Of a stretch of DNA of 64,000 nt, positions 24,873-32,652 are shown piece by piece (position 1 is the first letter of the stretch; each line of letters begins with the position of its first letter). The position numbers were made by a program, and so were the translations under genes. The stretch covers positions 1-64,000 of the forward strand of contig CAYYTK010000017.1 in assembly GCA_964474695.1 (NCBI GenBank), read 5' to 3'. Source of the DNA: DAOUBP01 sp964474695 (GTDB lineage Bacteria; Chloroflexota; Anaerolineae; CG2-30-64-16). Under the pieces are notes generated by a model that was given only the letters and a program-made list of their open reading frames with translations, did not search any database and was not told the DNA's origin.

Positions 24873-26012
24873 ATGAGCAAATCAGCGGATGTGACGACCC
24901 AGGAACTCGAAAGCGTGGTCAACAGGGTGAACGCGCTCTGCGCCGAGCGCTGCCGGCTGGACCGTCGGCGGCGGGAGACCTGGCGCGCGTGGCGCAACGA
25001 TATGGTGGGGCGCGCACACAGCGTGATGAAGCCGGCCGCCCGGCCCTTCGCCGGCAAGGCGCTGGCCGGCATCGTGCAGAGCCTGCTGGCGGATCTCGAC
25101 GCGGCCTGGCGCTGGGCGGACGAGCTGGACGACGTCTGCGACGAGCTGGACCGCGAGCTGGATGCCGTGCAGCGCCAGGAACAAGCGGCCTCTCAGATCA
25201 CGGCGCTGACGCACGAGCTGGCGCAGGCCCGGGCTGAACTGGCCCGCCGACCGGCCGCCACGTCATTGGTGCTGCCGGCGCAGAAGATCACCGTGGAGTC
25301 GGCCGTCCAGCGCAAGGTGCTGGATCTGATGGCGAGCGAGGGCCTGGGTCGCGTCTGGCGCATCGTCGGGCGGGTGCTGGACAGCGAGCTGACCGGCAAT
25401 GCCAACTCGGTCCGGAATGGCATTGCTCGGCTGGTCGAGCGCGGCTTGCTGGCCGACTACGAGCAGCACGGCAAGCCCATCGGCTGGGCGTACAAGGCGG
25501 GCGGCCCGCGACGGCTGGTGCAGCTCACCCCAGTGGGCCGACAGTGGTGCCAGGCCGCGTTCGGCAGTGAGCCGGTCGAGTCGGAGATCTCGGTCGCCGC
25601 GCGGCGGCACAAGTCGGTGAGCCACGGCGTGGCGATCCTGGAGGCGGCGCACCACCTGGCCGCGGCCGGCTACGCGGTGGACGACGACCCGCAAGCGTTG
25701 CTGGCGGACGACACTGCCCCCTGGCACGCCCGCGCGGAGCCGGACCTGGCGCTGCTCCTGAAAGGCGAGTGGTGGCCGGCCGAGATCCAGCGTGAGGTTT
25801 CGCCGCGCGTGGTTGCCAAGTGGGCCAAGAGCCTGGAGCTATGCGGCCGGCTGGCGCTGGTGCTCTACCACGAGGAGGCGCGCAGGAAGCAGGCGGCGAT
25901 CTTGACCGCCGCGCGCTTCCGGCTGCCGACGGGCGTGATCCGGCTGGCCAGCCTGGAGCAGATGGAACGCGGCGCCTGGGCCTGGCAGGAGATTGCAACG
26001 ACGGGATCGTGA
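24873..26012 (+). CDS. Winged-helix protein with C-terminal PD-(D/E)xK-like domain (replication-relaxation-like)
   Basis: 379 aa, start ATG at 24873 after GGGAG. Residues 85-130 are coiled coil; about 145-235 form a winged helix (VLDLMASEGLGRVWRIVGRV ... LVERGLLADYE). Residues 245-370 resemble a restriction-endonuclease fold: RHKSVSHGVAILEAA, then EPDLALLLKGEWWPAEIQRE with Asp291 and Glu304-x-Gln306. The E-x-Q variant instead of E-x-K occurs in several nuclease families, and many such replication-relaxation proteins are plasmid factors. Catalysis therefore uncertain. The C-terminal QMERGAWAWQEI closes the fold. Confidence 0.65.
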   Translation: MSKSADVTTQELESVVNRVNALCAERCRLDRRRRETWRAWRNDMVGRAHSVMKPAARPFAGKALAGIVQSLLADLDAAWRWADELDDVCDELDRELDAVQRQEQAASQITALTHELAQARAELARRPAATSLVLPAQKITVESAVQRKVLDLMASEGLGRVWRIVGRVLDSELTGNANSVRNGIARLVERGLLADYEQHGKPIGWAYKAGGPRRLVQLTPVGRQWCQAAFGSEPVESEISVAARRHKSVSHGVAILEAAHHLAAAGYAVDDDPQALLADDTAPWHARAEPDLALLLKGEWWPAEIQREVSPRVVAKWAKSLELCGRLALVLYHEEARRKQAAILTAARFRLPTGVIRLASLEQMERGAWAWQEIATTGS

Positions 26013-26110
26013 CCGCGGTGACAGCGGCGCCCAAACCGGATCAGGCATGTGGTGATCGTCGCCAAGCGGCCATTGCGGCGCCGGACGCCTATTGGACAAG
26101 GCCGAAGAGG

Positions 26111-26133
26111 TGTGCTATCATTTTGATAGCACA
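26111..26133. promoter_or_regulatory. Operator palindrome upstream of vapBC
   Basis: Perfect 10-bp inverted repeat TGTGCTATCA-TTT-TGATAGCACA, 60 bp before the antitoxin start. VapB/FitA-type antitoxins bind such repeats to autorepress the operon. Confidence 0.75.
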
Positions 26134-26193
26134 TACACCTGAAGCAGGGCCTTTCAGGCGCCAGGTAATGCAAAACACAGGAGGGATAGCACC

Positions 26194-26424
26194 ATGCCTC
26201 AGTTATTGGTTCGAGACCTGGACACCGGCACGGTGGAGCGGTTGAAGCTGCGCGCCCAGCGCCACGGCCGCTCCCTGCAAGGAGAAGTCAAGGCGATCCT
26301 GCAGGCAGCCGCGACCTTCTCGATGAGCGAGGCAGGCAGCGTGGCGGAAGGGTGGCAGCGCAAGCTTGCCGGCCGCGCCTACAGCGACAGCGCCGAGGCC
26401 ATCCGCGAGGATCGCGAACGATGA
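26194..26424 (+). CDS. FitA/VapB-type ribbon-helix-helix antitoxin
   Basis: 76 aa. MPQLLVRDLDTGTVERLKLR then QRHGRSLQGEVKAILQAA is the FitA/Arc ribbon-helix-helix (strand QLLVRDL, helices A and B with the GRSLQGEV turn). The C-terminal third is the toxin-binding extension. It overlaps the PIN toxin gene by ATGA (26421-26424), typical for type II toxin-antitoxin pairs. Neutralises the VapC-like RNase and, with it, represses the promoter at the palindrome 26111-26133. Confidence 0.88.
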   Translation: MPQLLVRDLDTGTVERLKLRAQRHGRSLQGEVKAILQAAATFSMSEAGSVAEGWQRKLAGRAYSDSAEAIREDRER

Positions 26425-26873
26425 GCGCGCCTGCCGAGCCGCGGGAGGCCCTCAGCCGGGTCGTCGTGGATGCCAGCGTGGCGATCAAGTGGTTCGTGCC
26501 CGAGATCCACGCCGAGGCCGCGCGCCGCCTGCTGCGCGAAGGCATCACCCTGCTCGCGCCCGACCTGATCTGGGCGGAGGTCGCCAACGCACTGTGGCGC
26601 AAGTGGCGGGAGAAGGAGCTGACCGCCGAAGCGGTAGAGGGCATCCTGAACGACTTCCGCCGCTACCCGCTCCGCATCTGCTCCGGCGAGTCGCTTTACG
26701 ATGTCGCCTGGCCGGTGGCCCAGGGCAGCGGCCGGACGTTCTATGACAGCCTCTACCTGGCGCTGGCGATGAGCAACGGCTGTCTGATGGTCACGGCCGA
26801 TCTGCGCTTCTACAATGCCATCAAGGACACGCCCTGGGGCCGGCATTGCCTGTGGATTGAGGATATGCCCTAA
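26421..26873 (+). CDS. vapC: PIN-domain RNase toxin (VapC-like)
   Basis: 150 aa from the ATG at 26421 (MSAPAEPREALSRVVVDASV). PIN-domain acidic residues are all present: Asp17 (VVVDASVAIKWF), Glu53 (LIWAEVANALW), Asp109 (FYDSLYLALA) and Asp127 (VTADLRFYN). It would cleave RNA, usually tRNA or rRNA, with Mg. The longer frame from 26352 overlaps the antitoxin and is excluded. Active-site conservation suggests a functional toxin. Confidence 0.92.
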   Translation: MSAPAEPREALSRVVVDASVAIKWFVPEIHAEAARRLLREGITLLAPDLIWAEVANALWRKWREKELTAEAVEGILNDFRRYPLRICSGESLYDVAWPVAQGSGRTFYDSLYLALAMSNGCLMVTADLRFYNAIKDTPWGRHCLWIEDMP

Positions 26874-26965
26874 TCCTGTTTAGTATCGCATGTCGTTTTA
26901 TGACAACCCGTAGTCCAACCCTCTTGCACTCCCCCGGAACCGCTGTCCCCTGTTTGTGCGCAAGG

Positions 26966-26994
26966 TTGCTTACTTGGTCGTGCTATGGTATAAA
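26966..26994 (+). promoter_or_regulatory. Sigma70-type promoter (TTGCTT-N17-TATAAA)
   Basis: -35 TTGCTT at 26966-26971, 17-bp spacer, -10 TATAAA at 26989-26994, about 133 bp before the membrane protein start at 27127. It is the only clear promoter signal in the 253-bp gap 26874-27126. Confidence 0.55.
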
Positions 26995-27126
26995 GTACAT
27001 CCAAGGTCACAAACCCCAACAGTTATACGCGAAGTTTCACGCATCGCGTGGCAGCCCTCGCACGCGGCGCGTGCGGAGGCACTCCGATAGCGATATGTGA
27101 AAGCCTGTTGAAATGGCGCACTGACT

Positions 27127-28296
27127 ATGTCATTCGGACGCAGCTTCAGCGTAGGTTTTCTAGCCATGCTGGGCGGGCTACTGGTCAATATCCTGACCAA
27201 CCCGGCCAGCGAGTTCGCCGCGCGGTTTCAACTTCCGCTGGTGCCAGTGCTCGTCGCGACCCTGCTCTTTGTGATCCTTGTCAGCGCGATTTTGCAGATC
27301 TTGCCATCGAGACACGGCAGCACGCCGCCTCAACTCCAGGCGCAGTTAGCTGAACATCGGGCGGCCCTCGGCCGGCTGAAGGAACGCTGCCTCTCCGAGC
27401 AGTCGTGGACGGCGGCGTGTATCGAGGCGTGGCAAGAGCACCAGCAAAGCATTCTGGCTCTAAAGCGAGCCTTCAGCGATTTGGGGGTACCTGTAAAGGA
27501 CGATCCGATTGACATCGAGCCTCCGCCACGACTTGGCTGTGGGCTGCGGCTTGCGTTGCTCATAAGGCACACTGCCGCCCTGCTGGCAGTTCCCTTGGTG
27601 GCATTCAGCGTGTCGTATCTGGCTGCTTTCCAGCTGGACTACGATCGTCTCAATCATTCCCAGCTCATTGCAGCTCTTTTGACGCCGCGCACTACTCCGT
27701 TACCTTTAGCAACCGCCACATCCAGAGCGAGCGCGACGCCCGATCTTGTCGCGCTCGTTTCGCCCACATCCGGCACAGCCTCTGTGGTGTTGACAAGTGG
27801 TCCGTCTATCGTTGGCACAGCCACCACCATTGCTGCCACTCGCTTACCCAGCCCGGCGGCTTCCACGACTCCGGTCGCAACCCGAACGGTGATCCCTAGA
27901 GCGACGATGTCTCCGCCCGCCACCGTACCTAGGACCTCAATCCCACCCACCACACCACCCGTCTCTAGTCTTCCCGTGGGGTGCGTACTGGGACGTCGCA
28001 GCATAGATGGTCCCATAACGGGTCAAATCCTGGAAAGAGGCATCCTCCAGGTGAAAGGGTCAGCCAATTCCGAACCTTTCCAACGTTATAAACTGGAGCT
28101 TGCCCCTGGAGCCAATCCAAATGAAAGCAAGTTCTTCGTATTGGCAGAGGTACAGGTTCCCGTTACCAATGGAGTCCTGGCAGAATGGAACTCGGCGACA
28201 ATGCCGCCCGGCGTCTACACGCTTCGGCTGACCGTTGTGAAGCCTGACGGCAATTGGTTCGAGCCAAGATGCCTCGTCACGTTTACGCTCCAATGA
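27127..28296 (+). CDS. Membrane protein with Thr/Pro-rich stalk and C-terminal beta domain
   Basis: 389 aa. Hydrophobic helices at about residues 8-27, 36-60 and 143-170 flank a helical segment (about 70-120, HRAALGRLKERCLSEQ). Residues 185-285 are a Thr/Pro/Ala/Ser-rich stalk, and 285-389 form a beta-rich domain (GCVLGRRSIDGPITGQILER ... VYTLRLTVVKPDGNWFEPRC) like an Ig/fibronectin-type module with two Cys. This looks like a cell-surface or sensor protein. No family recognised. It lies just before the DUF1156/DUF499 set on the same strand, but the 28-bp gap gives no proof of joint function. Confidence 0.65.
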   Translation: MSFGRSFSVGFLAMLGGLLVNILTNPASEFAARFQLPLVPVLVATLLFVILVSAILQILPSRHGSTPPQLQAQLAEHRAALGRLKERCLSEQSWTAACIEAWQEHQQSILALKRAFSDLGVPVKDDPIDIEPPPRLGCGLRLALLIRHTAALLAVPLVAFSVSYLAAFQLDYDRLNHSQLIAALLTPRTTPLPLATATSRASATPDLVALVSPTSGTASVVLTSGPSIVGTATTIAATRLPSPAASTTPVATRTVIPRATMSPPATVPRTSIPPTTPPVSSLPVGCVLGRRSIDGPITGQILERGILQVKGSANSEPFQRYKLELAPGANPNESKFFVLAEVQVPVTNGVLAEWNSATMPPGVYTLRLTVVKPDGNWFEPRCLVTFTLQ

Positions 28297-28324
28297 ATGA
28301 TCGCAAGGAATCCAAAGAGCTATT

Positions 28325-31252
28325 ATGCCCACCGACCAACGCCTGATCGAAGACTACATCCCCATTGAGGCCATCTCGGCGGAGGCGCGGCGCGAGAAAT
28401 CCGTGCGCAAGGGCCACATCGCCACGCTGCACCTCTGGTGGGCCAGGCGGCCGCTGGTCGCGGCCCGCGCCGCGGTCTACGGCGCGCTGGTGCCAGCGAC
28501 CGTTGGCAAGCAGAAGGAGAAGGACACCACCTCGAGCTTCGTAGCCGATCTGTGCAAGTATCCCGGCTCGCCGTCGGTCATCGCTGAGGCCCGCCGCAAC
28601 ATCCTGGAAGCCCACGCCGCGCGGCTGACCACCGAACGCGTCGGGGCTGGCCTCGCGTCGGCCCAAGCCACCGTCACCGCCGAAGACATCGAGGCCGGCC
28701 GTGCGCCGCGGCCGCGCGTGCTGGATATGTTCGCGGGCGGCGGTGCGATCCCGCTGGAGGCGCTGCGCCTGGGCTGCGAGGCGTATGCGCTCGACCTGAA
28801 CCCGGTCGCCTACCTGATCCAGCTCTGCACCCTGGTGTACCCGCAGCAGTACGGCGCGCCTGAACCGGCCGCCCACGGCTGCGCGGCCGATGGCACGTGG
28901 GCCGGCCTGGCCGCGGAGGTGGAGCACTGGGGCAAGTGGGTCTTGGGGCGGGTCAAGACTGAGATCGGCGACCTATACCCACCCATTCCTGATCCTGCCA
29001 CCAGGCCGGCAAAGGAGGGTGGGGGCCAACTCGGCATGGATTGGGCCACGCCTGCGTCCGCCGGAGAACACGGCAAAGGCATGTTGACCCCCGTCGCCTA
29101 CCTGTGGACGCGCACGGTGCGCTGCAAGAATCCGGCATGCGGCGGGACCGTGCCGCTAGCGCGGCAAACCTGGTTGGCGAAGAAAGAGAACCGCTACATC
29201 GCCTTACAGATGGATGCCGAGACGAACCGGGCCATGACAGCGAGCGAGAAGACAGTAGGGTTCCGAGTTGTCGAGGCAACGACTGAAGAGGGATTGGGAT
29301 TCGATCCGGCGGCGGGTAGCAAGGGCGGCAACGTTGCCTGCCCATTTTGTGGGACAGTCGTTGATGTGGCCTATGTGCGGAGGGAGGGTCACGCTCAGCG
29401 CATGGGTAGTCAATTGTTTGCTGTGTTATGCCTACAACCAGGCCAGCAGGGCAAGAGATACCTTTCAGCAGAGCAGATACCGCCCAATAGTTGGCCTATG
29501 GATAAAGTGCTGTGGGAGCGTATAACTCCTCACTTGGGGGGCGATCGCCCTATTCCGCCTCTGGAAAACATCGAAGCCAATCCTCGCTCCATGGACGTTC
29601 AAAACTACGGCTTTCAGAAATGGATCGACCTGTTCACCCCCCGTCAGCTTCTGTCCCTGCTGACTTTCACCAAACAGGTTCGGTGCGCCCATGAGGAGAT
29701 GCTAGCTGCTGGCTATGAATCATCACACGCCAAGGTTGTGACCACTTATCTTGGACTGATACTCAGCCGACTGACTGACTTCTGCAATGCACTCTGCACC
29801 GTCGCAACTGCTGGGGGACGTGGAATCCGACAGGTATTTTCGCGACAAGCACTACCCATGGTTTGGGATTTCGCCGAAGCAAACCCGCTGAATTCAACAA
29901 TTGCTAGCTGGAGTTCCATGTCGAGTACCGTCCTCCAGGTCCTGCGCCGAGGCAACTTCCCACCAAGCGCAGCTCATGTCGAACGAGGTTCAGCTACCGA
30001 AACCACTTACCCACATGGATATTTCGACGCAGTTATCACCGATCCGCCATACTACGACAACGTCTCATACTCTAACCTTGCTGACTTCTTCTATGTTTGG
30101 CTAGCAACCAGCATAGGCCATCTATACCCTGATCACTTCGCCACGTCACTTACGCCCAAAAAGCGAGAGGCCATTGCCGCGTCCTATCGACACGGAGGCA
30201 GCAGGGACGAAGCAAAGCGATTCTACGAGAACATGATGGCTCAAGTCTTCGCTGAAGCCAATCGCATATTGAAACCAAATGCTCCCATGGTGGTGGTATA
30301 TGCTCACAAAACCACCTTGGGGTGGTCTACCTTGGTTGACGCTCTACGAAACTCGTGCTTCACTGTGACCGAGGCGTGGCCTTTGGAGACCGAGCAGGCT
30401 CATCGAAGCCGTGCCATCGAAAACGCTTCTCTTGCTTCCTCCATCTTCCTCGTTGCCCGCCGACGCGAATCCAACGAAACCGGCTCCTACGAACGCGACG
30501 TCCGCCCTGACCTGGAGCGCATCGTCCGCGAGCGCGTCGACCGGCTGTGGGCGCAGGGCGTCACCGGCGCGGACCTGGTGATCGCGTGCGTGGGCGCCGG
30601 GCTGGCCGCGTTCACGAAGTACGCGCGCGTCGAGTATGCCAACGGCGCACCTGTGCCCGCGGACACCTTCCTGGCCGAGGTCGAGGGCGCGGTGCTGGAG
30701 ACGTTGCTGGAGCGGCTCTTCGGCATCAGCCGCGCCGGGTTCAGCCGGGTGGACGCAGCCACGCGGTTCTACGTGCTGTGGCGCTACGCCTACCGCCTGG
30801 CTGCCATCGACGCTGGCGAGGCCATCGTCTTCGCCTACCCGCAGCACGTCGAACTCGACGGCGCCAACGGCCTGACAGGCGGCGGAAACCCACTGGTCGA
30901 GAAGGGCGGCAGCAAGTACCGCCTGCGCGACTTCACCGAGCGCGGCGACGACGAGAAGCTTGGCCTGCCGAAGGACGGCCGCTCCGCCTCGCTGGTGGAC
31001 GTCCTCCACCGCGTGCTCTGGCTGGTGGAGCACCGCCCGGCGCTGATCCCCGCGTACCTGGACGAAGCCCAGCCCGACATCGAGCACCTGCGCGTCGTGG
31101 CCCAAACGCTGGCCGGGCAGACGCTGGCCGGCAACGGCAGCGGCGGGGGCCGGTCGCTGGTCGCCGCGCGTGGCGCGGAGGCGGCCAGCCTGCGGAAGCT
31201 GACGACGAATTGGCGGAGTTTGATTGAGACGGAGCGAAGAGGAATTGGATAG
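28325..31252 (+). CDS. DUF1156 DNA methyltransferase (COG1743-like) with zinc-finger insert
   Basis: 975 aa. The N-terminus (LIEDYIPIEAISAEARREKS ... HLWWARRPLVAARA) is the DUF1156 signature. Motif I VLDMFAGGGAIPLEAL starts near residue 132, and motif IV ITDPPYYDNVSYS near 571; two zinc-like motifs (CKNPACGG near 267 and CPFCG near 339) lie between. The order I then IV is of gamma/alpha type, N6-adenine. Such proteins sit next to DUF499 ATPases in defence-type loci. It would modify host DNA so that the partner nuclease/ATPase spares self. Codon use from 29100 to 30300 is less GC-rich than both ends, which may indicate a recombined core. Confidence 0.88.
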   Translation: MPTDQRLIEDYIPIEAISAEARREKSVRKGHIATLHLWWARRPLVAARAAVYGALVPATVGKQKEKDTTSSFVADLCKYPGSPSVIAEARRNILEAHAARLTTERVGAGLASAQATVTAEDIEAGRAPRPRVLDMFAGGGAIPLEALRLGCEAYALDLNPVAYLIQLCTLVYPQQYGAPEPAAHGCAADGTWAGLAAEVEHWGKWVLGRVKTEIGDLYPPIPDPATRPAKEGGGQLGMDWATPASAGEHGKGMLTPVAYLWTRTVRCKNPACGGTVPLARQTWLAKKENRYIALQMDAETNRAMTASEKTVGFRVVEATTEEGLGFDPAAGSKGGNVACPFCGTVVDVAYVRREGHAQRMGSQLFAVLCLQPGQQGKRYLSAEQIPPNSWPMDKVLWERITPHLGGDRPIPPLENIEANPRSMDVQNYGFQKWIDLFTPRQLLSLLTFTKQVRCAHEEMLAAGYESSHAKVVTTYLGLILSRLTDFCNALCTVATAGGRGIRQVFSRQALPMVWDFAEANPLNSTIASWSSMSSTVLQVLRRGNFPPSAAHVERGSATETTYPHGYFDAVITDPPYYDNVSYSNLADFFYVWLATSIGHLYPDHFATSLTPKKREAIAASYRHGGSRDEAKRFYENMMAQVFAEANRILKPNAPMVVVYAHKTTLGWSTLVDALRNSCFTVTEAWPLETEQAHRSRAIENASLASSIFLVARRRESNETGSYERDVRPDLERIVRERVDRLWAQGVTGADLVIACVGAGLAAFTKYARVEYANGAPVPADTFLAEVEGAVLETLLERLFGISRAGFSRVDAATRFYVLWRYAYRLAAIDAGEAIVFAYPQHVELDGANGLTGGGNPLVEKGGSKYRLRDFTERGDDEKLGLPKDGRSASLVDVLHRVLWLVEHRPALIPAYLDEAQPDIEHLRVVAQTLAGQTLAGNGSGGGRSLVAARGAEAASLRKLTTNWRSLIETERRGIG

Positions 31253-31430
31253 GAAGCAGCGGGTCACGGACCCGTCAGGAGCGCAGAGTTCCGCTTCGGA
31301 TGCCTGCGCGAACATCAATATGGGTCTTCTGCCTTGGGAAACCTGATTCAATCAACAAGCGCAGATCCGCGGTACAATTCTCTACATGTGCGTGCCGAGT
31401 TCATCTCGATTCGATTAAGCAGGAGGCTTC

Positions 31431-31754
31431 ATGAAGGCGAAGATACGTGAACTCTTATGTTCTATCTTCAACCACGAGTGGGGCGAATACACAGATATAG
31501 GTCCATGTCATCGGGCACGTACCTGCGAACGCTGCGGCAAAACGGAGAATCGGGATGTTCACACGATGGAATGGACGCCCGAGCGGGAGGGGTGCATCGG
31601 AGCATGCAGTAGGTGCGGAGCGAAAACACGACAGGAACACGACCTCTCCTGGGAATGGGACCCTGACTACGAACCATGCGACGATGGCGTGAATATGCAA
31701 GGCTGGCCTCGATTGTGGGAATGTAGCCGTTGCGGGTACACGTACCGCCAGTGA
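31431..31754 (+). CDS. Small Cys-rich zinc-ribbon protein
   Basis: 107 aa, ATG after AGGAGG. Four CxxC-type knuckles: HRARTCERCGKTEN, GCIGACSRCGAKTRQEH and LWECSRCGYTYRQ, plus CSIFNHEW. This fits two or three zinc ribbons in a compact protein. Function unknown. It lies between the DUF1156 methylase and the nuclease gene, inside what looks like one defence module. No comparable gene comes to mind as a standard member of DUF1156/DUF499 loci. Confidence 0.75.
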   Translation: MKAKIRELLCSIFNHEWGEYTDIGPCHRARTCERCGKTENRDVHTMEWTPEREGCIGACSRCGAKTRQEHDLSWEWDPDYEPCDDGVNMQGWPRLWECSRCGYTYRQ

Positions 31755-32004
31755 TGAACGGCCCGTTTCCTGGAAGTCGTTCGATGCCATGGGCTTCGTT
31801 GCGATAGCTGTCAAGCTGGGACAGAAACAAGAACATGCCGTCTGGGAGAACGAGTACCAGGCCGAAGACGTGTTCGCACCAGGATTTCTGCGAGTGAAGA
31901 CCTAGTACATTCACACCGATTCACTCCAATCGCATTGGCGTTTAGCTGAGTTGCCGGGATAATCTGCGTGGATCGTTGACCGGCAGACAGCAGGGACGAG
32001 GGCC

Positions 32005-32652
32005 ATGTTCTCATCGAATCAAATCCGCGCCTTTCGCCACTGGATCCAGGGCTACCAGAACTTCTACGAGCCGATCGTAGAGGCTTACTTCCGCTTCGCC
32101 GGCTACGCGGTGCTGGCACACCCGGCGAAGGTCGGCGCAGCGGACATCCAACGCATCGTGGACGCCCTCTTCGACGGCCGCAAGCGGCTCGGACCGGATC
32201 TTGATAGCCGCGCGTTGCAGGCTTTTCTCAAGCGTCGCTCGCGCCTGCAGCCCGACTTCCTGCTGGAGCGCGGCGGCCGGCGTTACCTGGCCGAGCTGAA
32301 AAGCTGGGGCGGGTTCACCGCCTCCGGCCAGTTCGATCCCAAGCTGATGACCGACTATTTCCTGGGGCCCAAGCCCAACGCCTACGACGGCGCCTATCTG
32401 CTGGTGGATTGGCTGGAGGACGCACCCATCGCGGGCAAGCTGCTGGTCGTTTCCTCTCGCAGCCCGCAGCATGACCAGGTGCAGGCAGGCCTGCAAAGGG
32501 CGTACGACACGCAGGTCGAGCTGCTCTACCTGGACGAAATCTTCCGGACGCCGCAGTTGGCCGGCGCCATCGAACGCCAACTGCGCTACCTGGACGCCGC
32601 CGTTGCGGAGCTCAAGCAAGCCTTTCAGCCCAACCAAGGGGAACCTTCATGA
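32005..32652 (+). CDS. PD-(D/E)xK nuclease-like protein
   Basis: 215 aa, ATG at 32005 after AGGGACGAGGG. Core motif RSRLQPDFLLERGGRRYLAELKSWG contains Asp84 in a strand and Glu97-x-Lys99, the PD-(D/E)xK arrangement of restriction endonucleases. Upstream Glu (YEPIVEAYFR) may complete the site. Its stop overlaps the DUF499 ATPase start as ATGA, so both are translationally coupled. Likely the cutting subunit of the DUF1156/DUF499 system. The alternative that it is a structural or repair nuclease cannot be excluded. Confidence 0.75.
   Translation: MFSSNQIRAFRHWIQGYQNFYEPIVEAYFRFAGYAVLAHPAKVGAADIQRIVDALFDGRKRLGPDLDSRALQAFLKRRSRLQPDFLLERGGRRYLAELKSWGGFTASGQFDPKLMTDYFLGPKPNAYDGAYLLVDWLEDAPIAGKLLVVSSRSPQHDQVQAGLQRAYDTQVELLYLDEIFRTPQLAGAIERQLRYLDAAVAELKQAFQPNQGEPS

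Noticed and set aside
31755..31905. Short frame with GFVAIAVKLGQKQEHAVWEN after the zinc-ribbon gene
   Set aside because: No convincing start or RBS; too short to support as a gene, though it could be a remnant.
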